DNA of 64,000 bases from Telopea speciosissima (taxonomy: Eukaryota; Streptophyta; Magnoliopsida; Proteales; Proteaceae): the NCBI RefSeq assembly GCF_018873765.1, contig NC_057926.1, positions 46,057,043-46,121,042 of the forward strand, read 5' to 3'. Each line of letters begins with the position of its first letter. The first letter of the stretch is position 1. Below, piece after piece: positions 34,639-45,393 of the stretch. The notes beneath the pieces are model-generated. The model saw only the letters and a program-made list of their open reading frames with translations. It was not told the origin of the DNA and searched no databases. A program made the position numbers and the translations under genes.

Positions 34639-35577
34639 AGTCGATGCTGCAATTCAGTGAATCACCATCACCTCCATTGCACCATGCAATTAATCCATAT
34701 TCTAATGTCACCATGAGCAAGAACCCATTTCACATGACCAGGTCTTTGCCTGGTTGCCCCACACAGAAGGCATTTGAGATCTTCGGTGATGCCAATTGCA
34801 TGGAGTAGCTGCTGGTCCACTGTGCAAATGCAATTGAGAGCAACGACGCAACTCTAGCCCAACAGATCCTTTGGGTCCTAAAGAACATCGCAACTCCTGA
34901 TGGCGACTCTAACCAGCGTCTCACTTCCAGCTTCCTACGAGCTTTGATTGCCCGTGCAGCAAGGACTGGTAGCTGCAAGATGCTCACCGCAATGGCTCAA
35001 TCAAACGCTAATTTAGCTCTCCAAACCCATAAGTTCTCCGTGGTGGAACTGGCCAGCTTTGTGGACCTCACGCCTTGGCATCGGTTTGGCTTCACAGCTG
35101 CCAATGCCATCATATCTGAAGCCATTGAAGGCTTCTCGGTCGTCCACATAGTTGATCTAAGCTCCACCCATTGCATGCAAATCTCTACACTGATCGATCT
35201 CATTGCGAACCGCCCTGAAGGCCGCGAAGGCCCGCCGCCTTTAATTAAGCATACAGTCGCCGGACCCACCGCCTTCCATCTGATCTCTGGTTTTCAGATG
35301 AGTTCAAACCCTAACCAATTTGAGGAAATTTTTTTCAGTTTCAATTCTAATCGATTTGGGGAAGATGAGGGCATTTTGATCATTTAATTCTTTAATTTTG
35401 ATGGGTTATTATCAAAAGGGAATTTTGATCATTAGATTCCTTAAAACTATCTTAAATTAATAGCAGGGATCAAAAAGCTACAATGTTTTAAAAATAGAGA
35501 AGAATTTATAATTAAAAAAATTGTAGGAGAGCATTTAGATAAATAGGCATTTTCAGGGGAGCATTTGTCAAGAACCC
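34132..35577. mobile_element. Pack-MULE carrying a GRAS/SCL32 gene piece
   Basis: The terminal sequences GGTTTTTTGACAAATGTCCCC and (complemented) GGGTTCTTGACAAATGCTCCCC begin inverted repeats of at least 250 bp. They run inward through AAAACATTGTAG, GATCAAAATGCCC and CCCAAATCGATTAG. A perfect 9-bp target duplication, AAAAGATTA, lies at 34123-34131 and 35578-35586, diagnostic of Mutator-like elements. No transposase is present; the interior is a captured host gene piece. The exact duplication suggests a fairly recent insertion. Confidence 0.93.
34600..35295 (+). pseudogene. Captured SCARECROW-LIKE 32 (GRAS) fragment
   Basis: After a CT-rich leader, the ATG at 34644 opens MLQFSESPSPPLHH, then CPTQKAFEIFGDANCME. 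After an in-frame stop at 34806 the frame continues LLVHCANAIESNDATLAQQI, NQRLTSSFLRALIARAAR, FSVVELASFVDLTPWHRFG and VVHIVDLSSTHCMQISTLID. This is the N-terminal leader, LHRI and VHIID (here VHIVD) region of SCL32-type GRAS regulators. Sequence stops matching near GPTAFHLISG (35290), so the PFYRE and SAW parts are absent. A 147-residue open frame from 34944 runs through the piece into the right TIR. Parent and direction are clear; activity is not. Confidence 0.9.
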
Positions 35578-35586
35578 AAAAGATTA

Positions 35587-37300
35587 TTCTAGCTAAGTGC
35601 TCATGCTAGTTAAATTAGCGTTTTCCAAGTCATAATTTCATTTGGTATGATTTGTTCCCTGACTACGTTTACTCTTTGAATTCTTTGTAGTTTTCTTTTA
35701 TCAGAAAAAAATCGCTCGAGATCTCAATCCACGTAATCCACATTCTTTGCCCCGGAATTTTAATGGATCAAACTTATGTCCAAATCCGTTTTATGTTGAA
35801 GGGTCAGTCTGGATCTAGGCTCAATGTATGCTTTATAATCATAGCTAAAAACTGGTCCAATCTGATGGACAGTTGGGCCGTTTAGACTTGATTTGGACAC
35901 AACGGTTCTCGGTTTTTGGGTTAAATTATTAGCCTATTAGGGCAAGAGAACACTAACCGGTCATGTAGCTTTTACATCAGCGTGGGGGTCAATAAGAGTG
36001 TGCATAAAGGCATTGGTCTGGATGAGATTTTCAATTTCAATGGAAGTTGAACGATCTTTTCCTACACTCCTATGTCTGGGTGTAGTAATCACGCGACTAG
36101 TTAATATTCTTTTTCCCAAATTATTATTATTATACTTTAATTTTTTTAGATCAATGATTTTGTTTTTCGAACATTATAAAGAAAGTTTTCCATCACGGTT
36201 CAAAATATCTTTTCCAAGTTCCATCGAACCATCAAATCTCATGGATTAAGAGATTCTGTCCTCACCATAGGTGAAGAAAGACTCAGTATATACATCCCAA
36301 TGCTCTAAAAGACAATAACGGATTGGATCTTCCAAGCCTAATTCAATTCGGAAGTAACTTGGTAACCATCTCTCCCTCTTGTTGCAACCTTTGCTTCTAT
36401 TTCTGCTTCTCAATCTCAAACTCAAACTGATGCTTAGCTACTTGAATCTTAGCTTCCTTTAATTATTAGTGGCCTGACCTTAGTTATGATTTATATATCG
36501 ATCCCTTGGTTGGAGGACAGATCTTGCTACATGCTAAAAGGAATTTGATCACCGCATTAAAATTACCTACCACAAACCTTCTACCCTAGGATCCCACTAT
36601 TTAGAGTCCATAGAAAGTTGCGGGATGGGAACTATCAGATTAACACCCTACCAAACTACCAAAGGGGAGGGGAAATCATACTAGGTTTTTATTGAACCCA
36701 AATTCGGTATTTTTGGCTCACCAAATAACACCATTAATGTTTTTATACAAAAGTGTGGTCTACAATCAACTGTGGACCCATTGCACCACAACACACTACG
36801 ATACTCGTTAACAATGACCAAGTTTGGAGGGTATATCCAGAATTTGGATCCTTTTCTCACGTGAGGACGTTCCTTACTTATTTACATTGTACATAAGATG
36901 CTAGATCCACCTTTGATATACATGACCCACACCCATGAACGATATGAATGGAATAAGAATCATTTTCACGAGGCGAATCCAAACTCATATATCGAAGCCT
37001 ATCACGACCAATCCAAAGTCTAAAATTAGGTTCAATGATACAATTGAATCGGACAACAATCCAAACAGTCGAACCACGGTATGGTCAACTTATAAGGATG
37101 CCATAATGTCCAAACGGTCCTTGAAAACACTGCTTATATCACATCGCCTGGCCATCAGGTGAAGCAAGACCAGCCGCACCAAACCAAAGGAAGGATGAAA
37201 AAACGAAAGAGGAGACGTAAGTAATAGAAGTCGGCTCGTGCGTGAGCGAAGTAGGTGAAACAAGTGGAGGACTCAAGTCTGAAGAGAAGGGCGGTTGAAA
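35587..37300. other. Gene-free stretch upstream of PAL
   Basis: A GC-rich MITE remnant lies at about 35940-36115 (AGAGAACACTAACCGGTCATGTAGC ... CTCCTATGTCTGGGTGTAGTAATCACGC). The remainder to about 37300 has no exon I recognise. Confidence 0.45.
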
Positions 37301-37319
37301 CCCATGCCTATGGCTACGA

Positions 37320-37719
37320 CAACCACCACCTCTCTCACGTGCGACCCCCTAACCCCACCCTCCACACCTATCTTTCATTCTTTAATCTCCACTTTACTTC
37401 TCTCTACTAACAAAGAAAGCCCCATTCCCCAATCTAACCAAACACCCTATCCCTCTTAAACTCTCAACGACCATATCACGAGGGAAGATGGAACCAACCA
37501 ACCTCTGTGATTCTTCCACGTCATCTTTTCTTCTCCTTCCATTCTTCGTGGCCATAATCCCCACCGCACACCACATTTCTCTCTCTCTATATATTAAACC
37601 CTTCATTTCCTTTCTCTCCCTCAGCCACTTTACAACGTAAACCACCACTTCGTCACTGCCGGGCAACCCTTCTCCTTCTCCACCCACCTCTTTCGGATCT
37701 TCGCGCACGTGCCAAAAAA
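37320..37719 (+). promoter_or_regulatory. PAL promoter and leader
   Basis: A TATA box (TATATATTAAA) lies at 37588-37598, 122-132 bp before the ATG. About 90 bp upstream of it, overlapping AC elements (ACCAACC at 37493-37499 and 37497-37503) match the MYB-binding motif that coordinates phenylpropanoid genes in vascular tissue and under stress. A CACGTG G-box core lies at 37335-37340, and another near 37705 in the leader. The transcription start is inferred at about 37620-37630. Confidence 0.65.
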
Positions 37720-40700
37720 ATGGTTGCAGGTGCAGAACCCATCCAGAATGGTGATAACACGCACGTTAAAATTGCTTGCGGCACGTGCGACGAGGATCCT
37801 TTGAACTGGGCCAAGGCAGCCAAGGAACTCCAAGGCTCACACTACGAAGAAGTGAAGCAAATGGTGCACCGTTTCGCCCGATCCGATTCGGTCGTTCTCA
37901 AAGGCCAGAACCTCCAAGTGGCTGACGTCGTCGCTGTGGCCCGTCGTCAACCGGAGGTAACTGTCCGGCTCGACTCCGATGCAGCTAAGCCACGTGTCGA
38001 AGAGAGCTCCAACTGGGTTATGGCTCAGTCTTGTAAAGGCACTGACACTTACGGTGTTACGACCGGGTTCGGTGCTACCTCTCACCGCCGGACGAACCAA
38101 GGGATGGACCTCCAGCGAGAACTGATCCGGTTCTTGAATGCTGGTGTTATTGCCGGTGACGGTAACGAACTCCCCGGTGATATCGCACGTGCCGCCATGC
38201 TCGTGCGAACCAACACTCTCTTGCAAGGCTACTCAGGCATCAGATGGGACATACTTAACACTATCAAAGACCTTGTCAACGCTGGCCTCACACCACTACT
38301 CCCTTTACGTGGCACCATCACAGCCTCTGGTGATCTTGTTCCACTATCCTACATAGCCGGTTTAATAACCGGTCGACCCAACTCTCGCGTACGTACACCT
38401 TCGGGTGAGTTGATCTCCGGGTCGGAGGCACTTTCCCGGGTCGGAGTGGATAAACCGTTCGAATTGCAACCTAAAGAAGGGCTTGCCATAGTGAATGGGA
38501 CGTCAGTCGGTGCCGCACTTGGTGCGATCGCATGTTTCGATGCGAATGTGCTAGCGGTGGCATCGGAGATCACCTCGGCCATGTTCTGTGAAGTGATGCA
38601 GGGGAAACCGGAGTTTACCGACCCATTGACCCACCGACTAAAACACCACCCGGGACAGATGGAGGCTGCGGCAGTGATGGAATATGTCCTCGCGGGGAGT
38701 GAGTTGATTAAACACGCGGCGAAGCTTCATGAGTTCAACCCGTTACAGAAGCCGAAACAGGACCGTTACGCGCTCAGGACATCTCCACAGTGGTTGGGAC
38801 CTCAGGTACGTGCGTAGTAACACAAACTCGTAAAGGTGCCAATCGATTCAGTTTGGTTTTAATTTGGTTCAGTATACAATATCTCCAAATCAAAATCAAA
38901 TAATTTTCATAACCTCAAAAATCGAATCAAACCAGATTGATTTGGTTCGTATTTGGTTTCTTTAGTTTGGTTTAAATTCTGTTTAAGTAAAAATAACTTG
39001 TCGTAATAAATAAAATATGTAAGAAAATTAGAACCTCATGAAGAAAGAGTCTCACATTGTCACCTCTAGTACCTTTTAACCATTTTACATAAATAAAAGA
39101 AAGACTCATAGTAGATGATTTCATACAACCCAAACAAAACATATGATTGTAGGGTTTAACACGGTTTAAATTTGGTTTTATTTGGTTTCGTTCAATTAAC
39201 ACCAATGATCTTTAGGCTAAAACCAAAATTAAACCAAATAAAAACAATAAATATACCTAACTGTACAAGAAATATACACATACCAGTCAGAAGGGAAAGG
39301 GTTGATAATTACTCATTTAATGATGATTGGTGTAGTTTCCAAACCTGACAGGTTATATAATTAACTTCTTAAAATATTTTTGTAGGTATTCCAGGATAGA
39401 ATTTCCATCCTAATTTTTAACATGTGAAATTGATGATAAAAACCATGAATTGCGTAAATTAGTTTAGCAGAGAGGGATAAATTAGGGATCCAGATCTTCT
39501 ACTGTCGAGCTGCCTGGCAAGACCATGCTGTCCAGACACTGTGCTGTGTGCAATGATCGTCTTACCCCCACTCGGGCAAGGCGTTTGGGCAAGGGTAAGG
39601 CGGACATTGCGCACAACACCGTGTCTAGGCAGCACGGTCCTGCCGGGCAGCTCGGCAGTAAAGGATCCAAATTGGTAAATTAGAGAGTAGCAGCAAGTCA
39701 TCATGCGCCTCTTCAATCATGAATCCGCCCAATGAATACCCAATGAGGCATCCGACAATTGAATTGGCTGACACATATCTTGGCGTGCACTCATGAATGT
39801 GTGCTCGTCAGCCCAATCTTCGGGTGCTCATTGGGCAATCCCTGTCCGACGGGCTCATTGGAGAGGAGCCGGATCCGGCACCAAATGGGGGCTATTTGAT
39901 GGAGTCCATGGGAGAACTATTGTTTATCCATTGGAGGATGAAATGTCCATACCCTCGGTAGTCACGGATTCCATCGTTCTTTTTTTGGTTAGCTGTAAAG
40001 GTTCTTCATTTCCCTAATGCCAGCCACTACTACCCCAACTGTTCAATATTTTTCCTAACCGATCTTCTCATCATTTATGATTGCAGATAGAGGTGATAAG
40101 AATGTCAACCCATATGATCCAACGCGAGATAAACTCAGTGAACGACAATCCAGTAATCGACGTCGCTCGCGATAAGGCTCTTCATGGCGGCAACTTCCAG
40201 GGAACCCCAATCGGTGTCTCCATGGACAACCTCCGCCTCGCCGTGGCGGCGATGGGGAAACTGATGTTCGCACAATTCTCAGAACTCGTCAACGACTACT
40301 ACAATGGAGGGTTGCCATCAAACCTGAGCGGCGGGCCAAACCCAAGTCTGGACTATGGTTTTAAGGGTGCAGAGATTGCCATGGCTTCTTATACTTCTGA
40401 GTTGCAGTATCTTGCGAACCCAGTGACGACACATGTGCAAAGTGCTGAGCAACACAATCAAGACGTGAACTCGTTGGGTTTGGTTTCGGCACGCAAATCG
40501 ACCGAAGCACTTCATATTCTTAAGCTGATGACTGCAACATACTTGGCCGCGTTGTGCCAAGCCATTGATCTACGCCATCTCGAGGAGAATCTAAGGCACA
40601 CCGTTAAGGCAGTTGTCGCACAGGTGCGTAGATTAAGTAACAAACACTATAAGATGAAAGGGGAGGATGTAATTTCCGTCCTCCAACGGGTGAAATTTTC

Positions 40701-42183
40701 AGGGAGGATGTAAATTTCATCCTCCGACGGAATTCTCACAGCCTGGCTAACCTCATAATGAATTCACTCAAGACGGCCGTATGGGCTTTTATGCAGTTAT
40801 TTGAGCCCAGAAATCAATGGGCCCACAGAGCAGTTCCTGTGGACCACGCATCTGTACCCAATTCCATTTATTTGGGATGGGCAACAACTGAAGTACTAAA
40901 CGTGCAGAGTTTGTTGGCTCAGCTTGACCATGGTTTGAGGAATCGGTATTGGATTGGTCAGATTGATGTTTCAATACTGGTAGAGATCGATATCGATTCC
41001 TGGTCGATCAGATTTATCCTTGTATCTATATCCATCGATACGAAACAAGAGTAAAAATGGAAAATCAAAAATCTGATTTTTTGAAGAATACAAGGATAAA
41101 TCTGTTCAATTCAGACCGATACGGACTGATCCAGATCAGTATTGGTCGAGAACAATACCGAAACCCTGTTCTGGACCTGCCAGTATTGCATCAATACCAT
41201 AAAGGTCCAATTATCCGACCCGAAAACCCACATTTCTGATTTGATATAAGAATCTCACAGTTAGGGGTGTAAATGAATAGCCGAAATCCGTTTCCATATC
41301 TGAGCCCGTATCCGTTTAGCACTATCCGAATCCGTCCGAAAGTTTAACAGATGCGGATATGGATAAGCTATAGTTATCCGAAAAGCTATATTTACATGTA
41401 AACGGATAAAATATCCGATCCGTATCCGTGTCCATATCCATTTAGCACTATCCGAATCCGTCCGATAGCTAATCGGATGCAAATGCGGATATAGCACTAT
41501 CTGAGCCGAATCCGATCCGTTTACAGCCCTACTCACAGTACATTTTAAGTAGATTAAGAAGAAAAAAAAAGGTTGGTTATGGAACCCGATCCGTTTCCAC
41601 ATAAATCACTACTCTTTGGATTAAAATTCAGCAAATCAATGACATGCAGGTGGCAAAGAAGACACTGAGCACTGGACCAAATGGTGAGACACTCCCGGGC
41701 CGGTTCACAGAGAAGGACCTGCTGCAGGTGGTGGAGAGTGAACCGGTTTTTGGTTATGTGGATGACCCATGCAGACCCGATTACCCTCTCATGCAAAAAC
41801 TCCGGACCGTATTGGTTGAACATTCGCTAGAGGGCCCACATGATGTGGCAGAGGTCGAGGTGTCACCTAAAGCCAGTGTGTTTGGACGGATCAAGCTATT
41901 CGAAAGCGAGCTCAAGGAGCAGTTGGTCCCACACCTTAGGATCACACGTGCGAAATATGATAATGGAAATGCTCCCGTTTCAAACCGGATCATGGATTGC
42001 CGATCTTACCCGGTTTATAAGTTCATACGGTCTGTGCTTGGGACTGAACTGTTGAGTGGAACCAGGAAGGTGTCCCCTGGAGAGCAGATCGAAGCCGTCC
42101 ATGCGGCTATCAGTGATGGGAGGATCGTGGGACCGTTGATGGAGTGCTTGGATGGATGGACCCAGAGGCCAGGATCACTTTGA
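37720..42183 (+). CDS. PAL: Phenylalanine ammonia-lyase, three exons, conifer-like
   Basis: Exons 37720-38805, 40087-40623 and 41650-42183 join in phase 0 to 718 residues, normal for PAL. The enzyme deaminates L-phenylalanine to trans-cinnamate, opening the phenylpropanoid pathway in the cytosol. Ala202-Ser203-Gly204 ([12 protein letters not shown]) form the MIO cofactor. Tyr111 (TYGVTTGFG) is the catalytic tyrosine. Phe138-Leu139 (RFLNAG) marks PAL rather than the His of tyrosine-using enzymes. [19 protein letters not shown] and [14 protein letters not shown] are intact. Intron 1 (after GPQ) is the usual angiosperm site; intron 2 (after AVVAQ) is extra for most PAL genes. Segments such as [27 protein letters not shown] and [18 protein letters not shown] recall pine PAL rather than core-eudicot PAL, as compared from memory. 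The loop after FLNAG is shorter than usual. Both introns are loaded with MITEs. Confidence 0.96.
38834..39210. repeat. MITE-like repeat in PAL intron 1
   Basis: The stretch is dense in TTTGGTTT / AAACCAAA motifs in inverted arrangement. Its ends resemble AGGTGCCAAT and (complemented) GGTGTTAATTGA, loosely like the TAGGG-ended hAT family. No target duplication was found. Confidence 0.45.
39485..39670. mobile_element. Palindromic MITE in PAL intron 1
   Basis: The two halves are near-complementary around a centre near 39577: GATCCAGATCTTCTACTGTCGAGCTGCC(T)GGCA... against ...TGCCGGGCAGCTCGGCAGTAAAGGATCC, with ACACTGTGCTG / CAACACCGTGT and GGGCAAGG...GGGCAAGGG in the interior. It is more GC-rich than the surrounding intron. 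Confidence 0.7.
39705..39885. repeat. Dispersed repeat shared with 21436-21640, in PAL intron 1
   Basis: It shares ATGAGGCATCC, ATTGGCTGACA/ATTGGATAAGC, GTGCTCATTGGGCAATCCCTG and TTGGAGAGGAGCC in the same order with the copy at 21436-21640. Ends are not defined. Confidence 0.55.
40935..41185. repeat. GATCGGTATCG-family copy 3, in PAL intron 2
   Basis: The stretch carries AATCGGTATTGGATTGGTCAG, GATCGATATCGATTCC and GACCGATACGGACTGATCCAG around an AAAATCTGATTTTTTG core, as in the copies at 3970-4190 and 26035-26235. Confidence 0.6.
41262..41531. mobile_element. hAT-type MITE, TATCCG family, copy 2, in PAL intron 2
   Basis: The ends TAGGGGTGTAAA / TTTACAGCCCTA are flanked by a perfect 8-bp target duplication, CTCACAGT, at 41254-41261 and 41532-41539. 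The interior of CCGTATCCGT-type repeats matches the copy at 33216-33488 throughout. The insertion ends about 120 bp before the exon 3 acceptor. Confidence 0.93.
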
Positions 42184-44700
42184 TTGGTTTGTGATTGTTT
42201 TATCTATCTTTTTATTATTTTTAATTTTGTTTAGTTTTTTCTTATACTTTTTCTCTTCTCGTGTCGCTTGGAGGGAGAAGGTATGATAATAAATCATAGT
42301 TGTAAGAAATGAATAGCTTGTGAAATGGAAAATGTGCGGTTGAATTGGATTAAAATGGTTTTTCCTTTGGACAAGGATCGCTGCGTTGTTGTGTGAATTT
42401 TATCCTCTCAAGTGCGGTGCACTGTCTGGTAAGGGTGTCATTCGATTCGGTTTGGTTCGGTTTAAGAAAAAATGTGGAAATCAAAATCAAATCAAACCGA
42501 GAATAGAAATACATTTTCAAAACCAAAACCGAATTGACCTACACGGGTGTGGTTTTTATTCGATTTTGTATTTAACTTCTTAGTGGGTTTTAATTTGGAT
42601 TCATATTCGGTTTAAGTCATATTTAAATGTATGAGTCAACTTCTTTACATCTTCACCAATAAAAAACCCTTATTTGTTAGGATCATAGTTGACAAAAGTT
42701 TTCTCGGACGCGAAAATGGAAAAGAATTTATCATCCACATTTGATTAAAAAATAAAAAAAATGAATATAATTTTATACGATTCTTTATTCGGTTTGAAAA
42801 TAGGTAATTTTGTTCGGTTTAACGGTTTTGGGCATGAAATCCAAACCGGACCTAGAAAAGATTCCAACTTTGGAAACCAAAACCGAACAGATTGACTTTG
42901 GCTTAGTTCGATTCGATTTTAAACAGGTTCAGTTTTCGTTTTGGTTTTAAATTGTCACCCTTACTGTCCTAGTGCACCTATAATGTGTATCTAACGGTGG
43001 CCAAGAACATATTCTTGGATTTTTATCCTCTCAAGAGCAGTGGGCACCGTCAGATGTACTTTAAATGTGAATTGGGCAGTGCACCGCACTTGAGAGGATG
43101 AAAATCATTGTTGTGTGGCTCTCCTTCAACATGGGGGGTAATGAGAATGTGTGTAAGGACATCAACATGAGTGAGATTTTTTATTTCACAAGAACGAGAT
43201 GGTAATTTCATACGCTCCCGTGTCTGGACGTAAAAAGCAGCGTACTTTTCCTCTTTTTCTTTTTATCAAAATGCCCTAAAATTTTGATGGCTGGTTTTGA
43301 TGACTGAAATCATTGACCATTAAAAATACACTCGTTATGTAGTATACATATTAAATATGATACCCTTTTTCAATTATATGATTCACTATCTAGTTGATTT
43401 TCTCTCGTGCATTTTGAGCGCTAAATAGGATCAAATAAATGGATGGTTATAGCAATTCCATCTATTGGATTAATAAAGTAACCATGTCGATTAAGCATTT
43501 ATAAATTTCAAGAAAATCAATCATGACCCACCATTTATTAGATTTTTTTTATTAATCATTTAAATCTTTATTAAGATTGATGTTGTAATTTTAAACATTT
43601 ATATCATTTACTTTTTTATGTTATTTATGTATGGGAGTACTGAAAGACACCTTTTGTTTTTTTGTAGAAGTTGACTGACACCTTTATAGGTGTGTTTAGA
43701 ACGTGACACCTTTTAATTGTTCCCTTGTCTTATTCTCAAGAGGTGTTTAAGATATAGATATACAAAGGTTTTTAAAAATAAATTGAAATCGACATATCAT
43801 TAATGTCATTATCAGAAGATGTCATTATTATACATATTTTTCGAATACGCATGACACTACTATTCTCATTGGAAAATTTTGTCATACCAATTAAAAGACA
43901 AAAAAAAGTATGATTACAAATTATTCATTAAAAAAATCTAATATCATGATTCGATAATTGTGCCAAATCTTTACAAGTGTTTCACCTACAAAAATACTTG
44001 AACAAATTGCCCCATATTTCTTTTTGGGAGAAAGAATGCAACCTGGTGCGGTGCACTACCCCTGCGCCCAGATAAGGGACGCATGAAATGACTATCACAC
44101 CACCATGGAAAGGCAGGAAATCCCAGAGGTGCGGCTGTCATTTTGCATGCTCCTATGCTTGGGTGCAGAGGTAGTGCACCGCACCGCACGCAAGCAAATA
44201 GCGTTCTCTTTCCCTTTCTTTTTTTTATTTGCCAAATCTACCGACCAATTCATCTTTTCTCACAATTCAAAGGTTGCGAATGGTATGCATTTTTTTAATA
44301 GATTCTGGGGCTAGAACACATTATTAACTCAAAAAAATATATATATATGGGATGATATTCTCTGTGCCACAGTGCAACCTGCACCCAGACACTTGGGTTG
44401 GGTATTCATGCCATTCAGGGAGGCAAGGTGGTCATTTTGTCCACCCCCATGTGTCTAGGCGCAGCCTGTGCTCCCGACACAGAGAACATTTGGCCCAAAA
44501 AAATAAAAAAGAATTATATTTCAGAATGCATTCTTGACTTAAAATCTATTCTGAGAATGCTTACCAAACACAACCAAAATTTACTAATTATGACACAAAT
44601 ATCACTCCACATACTTCCCTTTCTTCCACGCCATATCTAGGTTTCAGTGTTTCACACTCAACAAAGTTGCACAACCAAACAGTAAAAACTTTTCTAAACG
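42184..44700. other. PAL 3' flank with nested MITEs, no gene
   Basis: A hairpin MITE (TTTATCCTCTCAAGTGCGGTGCACT ... complement at 43075-43106) spans about 42393-43110 and is split by a hAT-like insertion (42430-42963). GC-rich MITE remnants lie at 43110-43250, 44030-44205 and 44352-44495; the last has ends TTCTCTGTGCC and ACACAGAGAA. The rest is AT-rich with nothing recognised. Confidence 0.55.
42430..42963. mobile_element. hAT-like MITE inserted into a hairpin MITE
   Basis: The ends TAAGGGTGTC and (complemented) TAAGGGTGAC enclose a block of TTCGGTTTGGTTCGGTTT / AAACCGAA motifs. The flanking octamers CTGTCTGG and CTGTCCTA agree in 5 of 8, so the duplication has decayed. The two halves of the surrounding hairpin MITE are displaced to either side. 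Confidence 0.65.
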
Positions 44701-44704
44701 AAGA

Positions 44705-44800
44705 CTGCCTAGCGCAGTTGATGAGCTGTGGTGTGCTTCATGCCCATACTCACTAGGAGGTCTCGGGTTTGAGTCTCCTGGCTGTTACCTTAAGTAAACG
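44705..44800 (+). mobile_element. tRNA-related SINE-like copy
   Basis: GCCTAGCGCAGTTGATGAG (A-box-like) and AGGTCTCGGGTTTGAGTCTCC (B-box-like) are spaced as in a tRNA. The sequence cannot fold into a normal cloverleaf acceptor stem and runs into a non-tRNA tail, so a SINE is more likely than a tRNA gene. Confidence 0.5.
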
Positions 44801-44865
44801 TACCCCTCAAGCAATTGTTTCCCAACTTTTTTTCCATGGAGAAAGTTTCCCACCAGTCTTTTTCC

Positions 44866-45393
44866 TCACCTGAGAACAAACTTTCTTGAGTTACAGAGCA
44901 CTGTAGGAGAATTTCTGGAAACCCGTTTGAGAAACGAATGAGGGCCTCTATTAATCATATCCGTTAACCCTATATCCTTGGACTCTTCTTTGGTTTTGGA
45001 AATGAAGCTCAAGTCCATACAGCCAAAGATTGTTCTTGGAGCAGCAGATCTCATGATACATAATGTGTTGAACGGGAGGTTTCCTTTGTCCCTGGTTCTG
45101 TTCGTACATGTGGGGTAGGAGCAGGGGATTGCAGAGTAGGAAGCAGAGCTGAGCGAATCGAAGGTGGAGAGCAAAGGGTAATTACCAAAATTAAACTGGC
45201 TTAATGCCTGATTAGAGAAAAGAGAGGGGCAGTTCTCACAAATCTGAATGAAGTGGAGCAAACAGTAGCAAGAGAGGTCCTTGGGACAAAAAAAATAGGG
45301 ATCAGGATTACAAGAAGCGGCAAGAATGGCGGAGGTGTAGTTGCAACGACTAGAAAAGAAAAGAATGGCGGAGGTATAGAACAATTTTCCCAC
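44866..45393 (-). pseudogene. Remnant of an A1-family (PCS1-like) aspartic protease
   Basis: The minus-strand frame reads LSSASYSAIPCSYPTCTNRTRD, then GNLPFNTLCI...APRTIFGCMD and KEESKDIGLTDMINRGPHSFL. This order matches the segment around SSTY..VPCSSP.CRTRTRD, the flap side and the TLFGCMDSG...STGLMGMNRGSLSF region of Arabidopsis PCS1-type proteases. Both active-site DTG/DSG motifs are missing, the segment between TRTRD and the GNL part is shortened, and conserved residues around GLMGMNRGSLSF are changed. The upstream part of the frame (positions above about 45200) matches nothing I know. Confidence 0.65.

Noticed and set aside
37394-37833. Minus-strand frames over the PAL promoter
   Set aside because: No similarity to known proteins; they overlap the TATA box, AC elements and leader of PAL.
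44705-44800. Possible tRNA gene with A and B boxes
   Set aside because: No proper acceptor stem or anticodon arm can be drawn and a non-tRNA tail follows; it is better explained as a SINE.
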